DNA of 24,345 bases from an uncultured Fretibacterium sp. (GCF_963548695.1 NZ_CAUUWA010000035.1:1-24345); one strand, 5' to 3'; numbered from the stretch's first letter, positions 15,117 to 22,223 are shown. Made by a program: numbers and translations. The notes: a model not told the origin generated them from the sequence alone.

Positions 15117-17762
15117 CTATTTCAAGGTCCCCAGCGCCGCATGGGCTGCGGCCACGCGCGCCACGGGCACGCGGAAGGGTGAGCAGCTGACATAGTTCAT
15201 ACCGAGGGAGCAGCAGAAGGCGATGGAGGAGGGGTTGCCGCCGTGCTCGCCGCAGATACCCACCGAGAGCTTGGGAACGACGCCCCGGCCCTTTTCCACC
15301 GCTATGCGCATCAGGCCGCCGACGCCGTCCCGGTCCAGCTCGCTGAAGGGATTTTCCTTGAACACACCCTTCTCGACGTACTGGAACAGGAATTTCCCCT
15401 CGGCGTCGTCGCGCGAGTATCCGAAGGTCGTCTGCGTCAGGTCGTTCGTCCCGAAGCTGAAGAACTGCGCGTACTCGGCCAGCTGGTCGGCCACCATGGC
15501 CGCGCGCGGCACCTCGATCATCGTCCCGACGAGGTAGGTGAAGTCCGTCCCGGAGGCCTTCATGACCTCGCCCGCGATGCGGTCGGCCATCTCGCGGAAG
15601 AACTTCATCTCCGCCCGTGTCCCCACCAGCGGGATCATGACCTCCGGCCTCACCTTGACGCCTGCCTTCGTCAGCTCCGCCACGGCCTCGAAGATAGAGT
15701 TAATCTGCATCTCGTAGATCTCGGGGTAGACCATCCCCAGACGGCAGCCGCGGAACCCCAGCATCGGGTTGGCCTCGTGCAGCTGATACGCCTTGTTCAG
15801 GGTCCGACGCAGCTTCTCGGCCTCCGGGGAGGAGGCGGCCCCCTTCTTCTCCAGCTCGCCCAGCGCCTCCAGCAGGGCCGGCTCCTTGGGAAGGAATTCG
15901 TGCAGTGGCGGGTCGAGCAGCCGGACGATGACGGGGTACCCATCCATCGCCCTGAAGATCCCGACGAAATCGTCCTTCTGCATCACCTTCAGCTTGTCCA
16001 GCGCCGCGACGCGTTCCTCGAGGGACTCGGCCACCACCAGCCGCTGCATCACGGGCAGGCGGTCGGTCGCCATGAACATGTGTTCCGTGCGGCAGAGGCC
16101 GATGCCCCTGGCCCCGAACTCGCGGGCGCGCCTTGCATCCTCCGGCGTGTCCGCGTTGGCCCAGACCTCCTGTCCGGCCGCCTCGTCCGCCCAGCCGAGC
16201 AGCCTCTTGAAGTCCTCCGAGAAGGTCGCATCGGTCAGCGGCACCTGCCCTGCGAGCACGCGGCCCGAGGAGCCGTCCACCGTCACGAAGTCCCCCTTCT
16301 TCAGGATCCTGCCGCGGCTCGTCAAGGTCTCGGACTCCAGGTCAATGGTCATCTCCTCGCAGCCGCAGACCGCCGGCTTGCCCATGCCGCGCGCCACGAC
16401 CGCCGCGTGGCTGGTCATGCCGCCGCGGCTCGTCACGACGGCGGCGGCCGCAAAGAGACCGTGGATGTCGTCCGGGCAGGTCTCGGGGCGCGCCAGGATG
16501 ACGGACTTTCCCTGATGCGCCAAATCCTCCGCCTCGTCCGCCGTGAAGACCAGCATCCCGACCCCGGCGCCCGGCGACGCGGGCAGGCCGGCGGCAAGCA
16601 GCTCCTGAGGCGCGTTCTTGTCCACCTGGCGGTGCAGCAGCTGCTCCACCTGCTCGGGGGTCACGCGCGTCACCGCCGTCGCGGTATCGATCAGCCCCTC
16701 GTTCACCATGTCCATGGCAATCTTCACCGCCGCCGCCGCCGTCCTCTTGCCCGTGCGGGTCTGGAGCAGGAAGAGCCTGCCGCGCTCGATGGTGAACTCG
16801 ATGTCCTGCATGTCCTTGTAGGCATTCTCCAGCTGCTTCGTCAGCCGGCAAAGCTCCCTGTAGATATCGGGCATGGCGCTCTCCAGCTGGCTTATGGGCA
16901 TGGGGGTGCGGATGCCCGCCACGACGTCCTCGCCCTGAGCGTTGATGAGGAACTCGCCGTACAGCTTGTTCTCGCCGTCGGACGGGTTTCGGGTGAAGCA
17001 GACGCCCGTTCCGCAGTCGTCACCCAGGTTGCCGAAGATCATGGATATGACGTTGACCGCCGTCCCCAGGTCGTCGGAAATCCTGTTGATCTTCCGGTAG
17101 GTCACGGCGCGCGGGATGTTCCAGCTCCTGAACACGGCCTCGATGGCCCTGCGAAGCTGCTCCCACGGGTCGGTCGGGAAGTCCTTGCCCGTCTCCTCCT
17201 TATAGATCTTCCTGTACTCGGCCACCAGCTTCTCCAGCGCCTCAGCCGGGATCTCGAAGTCCTGGGAGACCCCAAGCCCATTCCGGCAGGCCGCGAGCGC
17301 GGACTCGAACCGGTCGGCGTTCACCTCGTCCACGACGTTGCCGAACATCTGGATGAAACGGCGGTAGCTGTCGAAGGCGAAACGCCGGTTTCCGGACACG
17401 GAGGCCAGCCCCTCGACGGTCGCGTCGTTCAATCCCAGGTTCAATATCGTCTCCATCATCCCCGGCATGGAGATGGGCGCGCCGGAGCGCACCGAAACCA
17501 GAAGCGGGTTTTTCCCGTCGCCGAAGCCTTTGCCCGTCTCCTTCTCCAGCGCTTTGACGGCCTCTTTGACCCCATCCCAGACCGTATCCATGATCCCGGG
17601 GTCCTGCATGTACCTGCGACAGACCTCCGTCGTGAGGATGAACCCGGGCGGGACGGGAAGCCCGCTCTGCACCATCTGGCAGAGGTTGGCTCCCTTGCCC
17701 CCCAAAAGCAGCTTCTGGTCGCCCTTGCCCTCCTTCAAGTTGTAGATGAACTTCTCCGCCAT
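15117..17762 (-). CDS. ppdK: Pyruvate, phosphate dikinase
   Basis: The 881-residue cytoplasmic enzyme interconverts pyruvate + ATP + Pi and phosphoenolpyruvate + AMP + PPi, working in glycolysis or gluconeogenesis of many anaerobes. The N-terminal nucleotide-binding domain starts with LLLGGKGANLCQM and includes SVRSGAPISMPGMM (90-103). The phosphohistidine domain has GGMTSHAAVVARGMGKPAVCG with the catalytic His at 452. The PEP/pyruvate TIM barrel contains GIGLCRTEHMF and the conserved CGEHGGNP near the C-terminus (Cys about 837). Length and motifs match the Clostridium symbiosum enzyme. The ATG is preceded by AAGGAG. It is a single-gene unit with its own leader and terminator; no PEP synthase-type regulator is adjacent. 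Confidence 0.97.
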   Translation of the reverse strand: MAEKFIYNLKEGKGDQKLLLGGKGANLCQMVQSGLPVPPGFILTTEVCRRYMQDPGIMDTVWDGVKEAVKALEKETGKGFGDGKNPLLVSVRSGAPISMPGMMETILNLGLNDATVEGLASVSGNRRFAFDSYRRFIQMFGNVVDEVNADRFESALAACRNGLGVSQDFEIPAEALEKLVAEYRKIYKEETGKDFPTDPWEQLRRAIEAVFRSWNIPRAVTYRKINRISDDLGTAVNVISMIFGNLGDDCGTGVCFTRNPSDGENKLYGEFLINAQGEDVVAGIRTPMPISQLESAMPDIYRELCRLTKQLENAYKDMQDIEFTIERGRLFLLQTRTGKRTAAAAVKIAMDMVNEGLIDTATAVTRVTPEQVEQLLHRQVDKNAPQELLAAGLPASPGAGVGMLVFTADEAEDLAHQGKSVILARPETCPDDIHGLFAAAAVVTSRGGMTSHAAVVARGMGKPAVCGCEEMTIDLESETLTSRGRILKKGDFVTVDGSSGRVLAGQVPLTDATFSEDFKRLLGWADEAAGQEVWANADTPEDARRAREFGARGIGLCRTEHMFMATDRLPVMQRLVVAESLEERVAALDKLKVMQKDDFVGIFRAMDGYPVIVRLLDPPLHEFLPKEPALLEALGELEKKGAASSPEAEKLRRTLNKAYQLHEANPMLGFRGCRLGMVYPEIYEMQINSIFEAVAELTKAGVKVRPEVMIPLVGTRAEMKFFREMADRIAGEVMKASGTDFTYLVGTMIEVPRAAMVADQLAEYAQFFSFGTNDLTQTTFGYSRDDAEGKFLFQYVEKGVFKENPFSELDRDGVGGLMRIAVEKGRGVVPKLSVGICGEHGGNPSSIAFCCSLGMNYVSCSPFRVPVARVAAAHAALGTLK

Positions 17763-18050
17763 GTCACACCACTCCTTATCCTGAAAGTACGCCAGTCAGG
17801 GCCTCATGATCTCAGACAACGCAAAAGTGGCACCAACTCTCTCTCCCTCGGACTCCAAGGGAGCCGGAGGCAGGCGTCCCTCCAAGGACTGCCGGCCTGC
17901 CTCGTTTTCATTTTACCTCGCCGGCGGACAAATCGAAAGCCGACCCGCATCGCCAAGAGCCACGGGGCGGCTTCCAAAGGTCAACGCTTAGTGAGAACGG
18001 AGGAATCCGTCCCCTGCGGGGCAATCCTCATCGGCAGCGCCGATCCTCAC
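17763..18050 (-). promoter_or_regulatory. Leader region of the dikinase gene with a structured hairpin
   Basis: No gene is evident. Leftward, a -10-like TAAAAT (17910-17915, weak -35 TTTCGA 17 bp upstream) precedes a strong hairpin at 17869-17901. Its outer arms are GGCAGGC / GCCTGCC and its inner arms GTCC / GGAC. The hairpin would sit at the 5' end of a roughly 140-base untranslated leader. On the other strand a T-rich stretch follows the hairpin, but there is no rightward gene for it to terminate. Further small hairpins lie at 17998-18045. Confidence 0.4.
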
Positions 18051-18151
18051 CAAGGTCAGCAGCTCTTTCATGAAAGGAGGACAGGTCCCAGCATATCTCC
18101 GGGAGAATTGTATTACATCTGTAGTCCAGTTTCGGTTGCGCCCTTTTGAAC

Positions 18152-18227
18152 TGGCGGTCCCAGCAGGATTCGAACCCGCGTCGCAGCCTTGAAAGGGCTG
18201 TGCCCTGGGTCTCTGGACGATGAGACC
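18152..18227 (-). tRNA. tRNA-Glu(TTC), left copy, possibly silent
   Basis: The 76-nt sequence with encoded CCA folds as tRNA-Glu with anticodon loop CTTTCAA. Relative to the right copy it has several substitutions that leave G-U wobbles: one each in the acceptor, D and T stems. It could still fold. Upstream are only the broken tRNA-Lys and the tRNA-Ser terminator, so no promoter is visible. Confidence 0.8.
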
Positions 18228-18243
18228 GCTTTTGAAACTGGAG

Positions 18244-18291
18244 TGGTGAGCCGTGTGGGACTTGAACCCACGACACCCGGATTAAAAGTCC
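18244..18291 (-). pseudogene. tRNA-Lys(TTT) 3' fragment
   Basis: The sequence matches the intact tRNA-Lys from the middle of the anticodon stem through the T arm, acceptor 3' strand and encoded CCA. The 5' acceptor strand and D arm are replaced by unrelated sequence from 18292. It cannot fold as a tRNA. Confidence 0.9.
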
Positions 18292-18354
18292 ATCAAGATT
18301 TGCATCACCTCTCCTCAACCCGGCTGGTGAATGTCGTCAGACGGTAGGAAGGAT

Positions 18355-18380
18355 AAAACCCCGCTTACGAGCGGGGTTTT
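18355..18380 (-). terminator. Strong bidirectional intrinsic terminator after tRNA-Ser
   Basis: A perfect 10-bp stem, AAAACCCCGC / GCGGGGTTTT, with a 6-base loop has a run of T at the end of either strand. It lies 31 bp downstream of tRNA-Ser and would isolate that gene from the broken tRNA-Lys/Glu copy beyond. Confidence 0.85.
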
Positions 18381-18411
18381 GGATTTGGTCAGACTTTCTT
18401 GAAAATAAAAA

Positions 18412-18501
18412 TGGCGGAGAAGGTGAGATTCGAACTCACGGAACGGCAAGCCGCTCAGTTGATTTCGAGTCAACCGCCTTCGACCACTCGGCCACTTCTC
18501 C
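18412..18501 (-). tRNA. tRNA-Ser(CGA)
   Basis: The 90-nt class II tRNA has an encoded CCA. The acceptor stem is GGAGAAG / CTTCTCC, the anticodon loop CTCGAAA gives CGA (reads UCG), and there is a long variable arm (GAGCGGCTTGCCGTTC region) and an intact T arm. It has its own consensus promoter and terminator. Confidence 0.95.
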
Positions 18502-18521
18502 GCACGGATTCTAACTTTTTC

Positions 18522-18551
18522 ATTATAACTGTATTTCGCAATCAGTGTCAA
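18522..18551 (-). promoter_or_regulatory. Consensus sigma-70-type promoter of tRNA-Ser
   Basis: Leftward, a perfect -35 TTGACA (18546-18551) and a perfect -10 TATAAT (18522-18527) are separated by 18 bp. The -10 lies about 20 bp before the tRNA 5' end. Confidence 0.85.
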
Positions 18552-18640
18552 GAGAATTATCCCTGCCCAAAATCGCAGGAAGGGATTCGGAAGGGCAAGC
18601 AGAAAGATCCTGCAGGGGAGATTTTCAAAACCAGGAGGAA

Positions 18641-18760
18641 CTGACGCGTTCCGCTTTTGTGTACATCGAGGGGTTTTATAATCCAAAGCGGCCTCACGCC
18701 GCCAATAGCAACCTGTCGCCCAAGAAAAAGGAGGACATGTTAAAAAAAACACTATCATGA
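18641..18760 (+). pseudogene. IS3-family transposase (OrfB) C-terminal remnant
   Basis: About 39 codons encode FVYIEGFYNPKRPHAANSNL and the following SPKKKEDML, the typical end of an IS3-family integrase-core transposase (xxYIExFYNxxRxHxxLGxxSP). The DDE catalytic core is missing. Upstream sequence in the same frame is not recognisable. It marks an old insertion at the edge of the island. Confidence 0.8.
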
Positions 18761-19080
18761 TCCCTTCACTTAGTCTGTCCGTTTTCTTGACTAAGGTCCG
18801 GTTTTCGACACCATCACAAACCGCTTTTCCATCCCGATCCTCTCCTTTGATTTTGTCCCGCTCGGCCTCGGTCTCGCCCCCCGACTCCTCGCGTTCCCCG
18901 CCTCTCCTCGCGCCGCACGCTCCCGACTCCCGCTCCCCGGTTTTTTGGGGGGACCTCCCTGCCCGTTCCCTGGGCCGCGCCTTGTCAAGTTGCCTTGACT
19001 TGGTTGATAGTGATATCATAACCCAAATTTGGATTGTCATTATCCGCGCAAACACCTAAAACGATATATCAAAAAAGGAT
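18761..19080. other. Gene-free segment with a pyrimidine-rich tract
   Basis: No gene is supported; the open frames here are compositional and one of them runs through tRNA-Ser. The forward strand from about 18832 to 18965 is strongly C/T rich. At 18984-18999 is an inverted repeat GTCAAG / CTTGAC with a 4-base spacer, followed by TGATATCA. Both are candidates for regulating the HTH-HicBA operon. Confidence 0.4.
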
Positions 19081-19101
19081 TATAATAAAATGGAGAGGAG
19101 G
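19081..19101 (+). promoter_or_regulatory. -10 element and ribosome binding site of the HTH-hicBA operon
   Basis: TATAAT at 19081-19086 (no clear -35) is followed closely by AGGAGG at 19096-19101, 7 bases before the ATG at 19109. The leader would be only about 15 bases. Confidence 0.5.
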
Positions 19102-19108
19102 AACGATA

Positions 19109-19384
19109 ATGCCAAGATGGACGGAAGCAGACCGCACTCCGTTAGCCTCCCTAAGGGCAAATGCTTATCTCTCGCGCAACGAGGCAGCAGTGAGATTACA
19201 TGTTGGGGTTACGACATTGGCGCGGTATGAAAACGGGGCAAACGATGTTCCAATGGGGGTCGCTGAAAAGATGGCAATCTTGTATCAAGTTCCCTTTGAC
19301 GCAATAAGGGAGGCCGTTGCGCGAACCCAGAACACTGTTGAGGTCGATGCGGCGGTGTCCGCGGCCAAGGGGGAGGAGGGGTAG
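19109..19384 (+). CDS. Cro/CI-type helix-turn-helix regulator
   Basis: The 91-residue protein has an HTH_3-type domain: LRANAYLSRNEAAVRLHVGV forms helices 1-3 and TTLARYENGANDVPMGVAEKMAILYQVP completes the five-helix fold. ATG 19109 is chosen over the upstream in-frame ATG at 19034 because AGGAGG lies 7 bases before it and the upstream extension overlaps the promoter. It is 3 bp upstream of hicB, so it is likely the autoregulator of the toxin-antitoxin operon or a third module component. The C-terminal tail (TVEVDAAVSAAKGEEG) is not recognisable. Confidence 0.85.
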   Translation: MPRWTEADRTPLASLRANAYLSRNEAAVRLHVGVTTLARYENGANDVPMGVAEKMAILYQVPFDAIREAVARTQNTVEVDAAVSAAKGEEG

Positions 19385-19387
19385 GGG

Positions 19388-19624
19388 GTGGCGACCTATA
19401 CGGCTTGCTACACGAAGATAGAGGCAGGCTATATGGGGCAGCTCCTCGAATGGCCGGAGGTCATCACGGAGGGGGGCACCTTGGAGGAGTGCCGGGCCAT
19501 GCTGATAGACGCCGCCCAGGAGATGACAAGGGCGTATCTGGAGACAGGGCAGGTCCCACCGCAGACACAGGTCCTCTTCGAGCCTCTCCCTGTGGTCACA
19601 GAAGGGACGTCGCATGTCGGTTAA
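19388..19624 (+). CDS. hicB: HicB-family antitoxin
   Basis: The 78-residue protein has the HicB partial RNase H fold pattern: strands YTACYTKIEAGYMGQLLEWP, then EVITEGGTLEECRAMLIDAAQEMTRAYLE, as in the family consensus with GxTxEEAxxxAxEA. The start is GTG behind a purine-rich GGAGGAGGGG stretch. It has no separate DNA-binding domain of its own; the preceding HTH gene may supply that. It overlaps hicA by 11 nt, implying coupled translation. HicB neutralises HicA by direct binding. The antitoxin-first order is less common than hicA-hicB. Confidence 0.82.
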   Translation: MATYTACYTKIEAGYMGQLLEWPEVITEGGTLEECRAMLIDAAQEMTRAYLETGQVPPQTQVLFEPLPVVTEGTSHVG

Positions 19625-19805
19625 CCGGCGCGATCTCGTGAGGCACTTGGAGCAATACGGATTTTTTCTGCAGCGGGAGGGCGGCAATCACAGCATCTAC
19701 AGCAACGGCAGGGGCAAGATGCTCCCGATCAAGCGTCACGCGACCTTCGACCGCATCACAGCAAACGCCCTGTGCAAGCAGGCCGGTATCCCGGCGATCT
19801 TTTGA
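19614..19805 (+). CDS. hicA: HicA-family mRNA interferase toxin
   Basis: The 63-residue protein has the double-stranded-RNA-binding-like HicA fold. It contains RRDLVRHLEQYGFFLQREGGNHSIY, whose His in GGNHSIY is the expected catalytic residue, and a C-terminal helix around ITANALCKQAGIP. HicA toxins cleave mRNAs and stop growth. Its length is typical and it is apparently intact. The ATG overlaps the end of hicB. Confidence 0.85.
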   Translation: MSVNRRDLVRHLEQYGFFLQREGGNHSIYSNGRGKMLPIKRHATFDRITANALCKQAGIPAIF

Positions 19806-19826
19806 CCGGGGAGGAGGGGGTAGGAG

Positions 19827-20300
19827 ATGGAGAACCACAAACCGGAACGGGTCTATCTTTGTTTTTTGCTGAACAATGCGTTCGGGAACCTCCAAGATTT
19901 TGAAAGTCTTGAATATGCCCCGGTTGAAGATGCAGCTTTTTGGGGGGATGGGGAGGATGCTTCTCCTATAATCAGGTATTTCCGGCAGGCAAAAGGCACT
20001 ACTGAATATCCTGCTCCCTCTGAGGATGCTTGGCGTCGTTTCAGAGAACGCATTGACGCCCTGGGGGTGTTTGAGTGGGAATCCCGCCCCATAGATGGGG
20101 AGGATGAAGATGTGCTTGATTGGATGCCGCCTTCGTGGAATATCCAGATCGTCTACCCTGATCGGGCAATAGATACCAAAGGCCCGATAGATGAATTGCC
20201 GCCGCACGGGACAGGAAAACCGGGGTTGGAGTTTCGGCAGTTCTGCGAAGCCGTTTCTGAGCTGATCGACGGTCACGAGTTCGGACAAGATATCCTTTGA
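19827..20300 (+). CDS. Hypothetical protein, fourth gene of the hicBA operon
   Basis: I do not recognise this 157-residue protein. It is acidic (clusters around WGDGEDASP and GEDEDVLDW), rich in Trp, Phe and Tyr, with no signal peptide or membrane segment, so it is probably cytosolic. The ATG is preceded by a purine-rich GGAGG-type site and lies 21 bp after hicA, consistent with co-transcription. Base composition looks less GC-rich than the chromosomal genes around it, suggesting transfer. It could be an accessory to the toxin-antitoxin module, an immunity-like protein or an unrelated passenger; nothing in the sequence decides. Confidence 0.6.
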   Translation: MENHKPERVYLCFLLNNAFGNLQDFESLEYAPVEDAAFWGDGEDASPIIRYFRQAKGTTEYPAPSEDAWRRFRERIDALGVFEWESRPIDGEDEDVLDWMPPSWNIQIVYPDRAIDTKGPIDELPPHGTGKPGLEFRQFCEAVSELIDGHEFGQDIL

Positions 20301-20512
20301 TTCAATAAGTTCCCGCACTGAGCCCCACAATATGGCCCCTCCTTGGCCCTGATACAAGTTCTTTTTGTACCAGGTCGCCCAGTGCGTCGCGTTTCACGAC
20401 GGACCTCAAATTCCCTCAGAATTTCTTAGGGCACTCATTCCGTGAGTACTCTTGTCCCCCTCAGAGTTTCTTAGGGTGTCCCCTCAGGGGCTCAAAGGGA
20501 CTCCCCCTATCC
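20301..20512. other. Intergenic region with tandem palindromes before the transposase remnant
   Basis: Two imperfect 19-bp palindromes, CCCTCAGAATTTCTTAGGG (20413-20431) and CCCTCAGAGTTTCTTAGGG (20458-20476), lie 45 bp apart. Smaller hairpins accompany them: ACTCA / TGAGT between the two and CCCC / GGGG after the second. The frame of the downstream transposase is open through part of this stretch but loses recognisable similarity before about 20513. Confidence 0.5.
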
Positions 20513-21715
20513 CGGTGCGAAGCATGGAGCGCCTCTCATCTGCATCCCTTCGGGGAGCCGATTGCGAGTCAGCGGGTCACCGAATTGCTGCGTTCCATCA
20601 CGGAGGATGACCGGCAGCGTTTTCTGGCCCTGTGGCTTCAAAAGATGACCGAGGACGACTATCTGTGTTACGATATCACATCAATATCCTCCTACTCGCA
20701 GGGCAACGAGTTCGTGAGACACGGCTACAACCGGGACCGAGAGCCGCTGCCGCAGGTCAACATGGCCATGCTGTTCGGATAGAAAAGCGGACTGCCGGCC
20801 TATTACAGGCGGATGCAGGGCAATCTATCGGATGTTGCCACCTTGAAGAACACCATGAAGTCGCTGGACTTTCTCGGCACGTCGCGCATGCACTTCGTAC
20901 TCGACCGCGGCTTTTACAGCCGGAGCAACATCGACGAGCTTCTGGCTCGCCGCCATCATTTCACGATAGCGCTTCCTGCGGGGCGAAAGTGGGTGGAGGA
21001 GCTCATTGAATCCTGTGTCGATTCGATAGCCTCTCCGTCGAATTATCGGGAAGTCGGCGAGAATGCAGCACCGCTGTACATGACCACGAAGTTGTACAAA
21101 TGGGGCAAGGAGGGCAGACGGACCTACGTTCATCTGTACTATAACGCAGTGCGGGCAGGCGAAGAGTTCGATAGATTCACATCCCGACTCCTCCGGGTCA
21201 AGAAGGACCTCGAGTCCGGGAAGCTGTCCGAGTCGGAAGGGGAGCGGTATTCACGGTACTTCATCGTCAAGGAGACTCCGAAACAAGGACGGAGTGTGGA
21301 GTTCAACGAGGATGAAATCCGGAAGCACCGGGAACGTTATGCGGCCCTTTTCTGCATCCTGTCGAACAAGATCAAGGATCCGGCGGAAGCGCTTCGTGTG
21401 TATCGGACTAAAGACGTTGTAGAGAACAGTTTCGACGACTTGAAGAATCAGTTGGACATGAAGCGCCTGCGGGTCCACGATTCCGGAGTGATGGATACCC
21501 GGCTCTTTTTGCAGTTTCTGGCCCTGATATTCATCTGCCACATCCGAAATACGTGCAGCGGAAACGAGGAACTGAAGAACTTTACTGTACGTGAGATCCT
21601 GGAGCCTCTTGTCAGGATAACGTACTCCGGACATTACGGAGCGTTCCACACCGAAACCGGACCGACGAAACGTAAAATCCTCGCGGATTTTCGTGTCCCC
21701 CTACCGGATTCATAG
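20513..21715 (+). pseudogene. IS1634-like DDE transposase, 5'-truncated and interrupted by an amber codon
   Basis: The frame encodes the central and C-terminal parts of an IS1634-type (IS4-superfamily) transposase. It contains CYDITSISSYSQGNEFVRHG (first catalytic Asp), FVLDRGFYSRSNIDEL (second Asp) and YRTKDVVENSFDDLKNQLDM (catalytic Glu). A TAG at 20780-20782 interrupts it in MAMLFG-stop-KSGLPAYYR, and the reading frame resumes unshifted. Family members have a sense codon (usually Glu) there, so a single G-to-T change explains it. The first ~150 residues expected for the family are missing. Internal starts at TTG 20585 or ATG 20813 give fragments only. Probably inactive. Confidence 0.85.
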
Positions 21716-21736
21716 TCATATTACAGGAATTGAGGG

Positions 21737-21832
21737 TCAAATGCTTCCCGCAGGGAGATACCGAGAAACGAACTCAGCCCCGCCATCGTCAGTCAACCCC
21801 TTGACCTGCTTCAGTTCTCGTATACGCGTCAT
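21737..21832 (-). CDS. Possible 31-residue ORF
   Basis: The leftward frame begins MTRIRELKQVKGLTDDGGAE and has a strong ribosome binding site (AAAGGAAGGTGA, 4 bases before the ATG). That is the main reason to list it. The product matches nothing I recognise. It may be a real small protein or the start of a gene cut off when the neighbouring transposon inserted. It stops about 20 bp from the transposase stop codon. Confidence 0.3.
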   Translation of the reverse strand: MTRIRELKQVKGLTDDGGAEFVSRYLPAGSI

Positions 21833-21894
21833 GCGATCACCTTCCTTTCAGCTCCTATTTTACCGTACTCCGTCGTATAATAAGGCGCAAGCAC

Positions 21895-21932
21895 AAAAAA
21901 AGAGCCGCCCCCGTCAAGGTTAGCAGCTCTTT
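21895..21932 (-). terminator. Intrinsic terminator of the tRNA-Lys/Glu operon
   Basis: Leftward, AAAGAGC (21926-21932) pairs with GCTCTTT (21899-21905) across a 20-base GC-rich loop, followed by a further T run. It lies about 95 bp after tRNA-Glu. The left repeat copy keeps one arm only and lacks the T run. Confidence 0.75.
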
Positions 21933-22165
21933 CATGAAAGGAGGACAAGCCCCCACGTATCTTTCGAGAGAATTGTATCACGGCCGTAGTCCGGTGTCGG
22001 TGGCACTCATTCTGATTGTTTGAACTGGCGGTCCCAGCGGGATTCGAACCCGCGTCGCAGCCTTGAAAGGGCTGTGTCCTAGGCCTCTGGACGATGGGAC
22101 CGCTTTTGAAACTGGACTGGTGAGCCGTGTGGGACTTGAACCCACGACACCCGGATTAAAAGTCC
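21915..22165. repeat. Diverged direct repeat, right copy (intact tRNA cluster)
   Basis: This is the counterpart of 18051-18291, containing intact tRNA-Glu, the 16-bp spacer and tRNA-Lys plus about 110 bp of 3' flank. The two copies bound a 3.6-kb accessory segment. Confidence 0.85.
22026..22101 (-). tRNA. tRNA-Glu(TTC)
   Basis: The 76-nt tRNA has encoded CCA, acceptor GGTCCCA / TGGGACC with discriminator G, and anticodon loop CTTTCAA. All stems pair well. It is the second gene of the tRNA-Lys/tRNA-Glu transcription unit, 16 bp after tRNA-Lys. Confidence 0.95.
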
Positions 22166-22193
22166 GGTGCTCTACCAACTGAGCTAACGGCTC
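22118..22193 (-). tRNA. tRNA-Lys(TTT)
   Basis: The 76-nt tRNA has encoded CCA, acceptor GAGCCGT / ACGGCTC, anticodon stem CCGGA / TCCGG with loop CTTTTAA, and a standard T arm. It is intact, unlike the left copy. Confidence 0.96.
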
Positions 22194-22223
22194 AAACGAC
22201 ACATTCCTTTTTAAGACCAGGGT

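Larger units (their letters stand above)
18051..18291. repeat. Diverged direct repeat, left copy (tRNA-Glu and broken tRNA-Lys)
   Basis: This 241-bp stretch aligns with 21915-22165 along its length: shared 3' flank (AGCAGCTCTTTCATGAAAGG), tRNA-Glu, the 16-bp spacer and the 3' part of tRNA-Lys. The flanks have many substitutions and one indel while the tRNA genes are better conserved. Similarity ends abruptly inside the tRNA-Lys anticodon stem at 18291. Confidence 0.85.

Noticed and set aside
18752..18762. TATCATGAT resembling the shared operator
   Set aside because: It lies at the stop codon of the IS3 remnant, not in a promoter, and matches only 9 of 12 positions.
18315..19055. A 246-codon leftward open frame
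   Set aside because: It runs through tRNA-Ser and its terminator and has no recognisable domain; composition keeps the frame open.
20402..21738. Possible terminal inverted repeats of the IS1634-like element (GACCTCAAATTCC near 20404 and its partial complement near 21727)
   Set aside because: Only about 10 of 13 positions match, and the transposase has lost its 5' part, so true ends cannot be assigned.
21934..21944. AAAGGAGG-containing sequence in the tRNA 3' flank resembling the complement of the 16S rRNA 3' end
   Set aside because: Only a short match with no other rRNA sequence around it; it is part of a local palindrome shared by both tRNA cluster copies.
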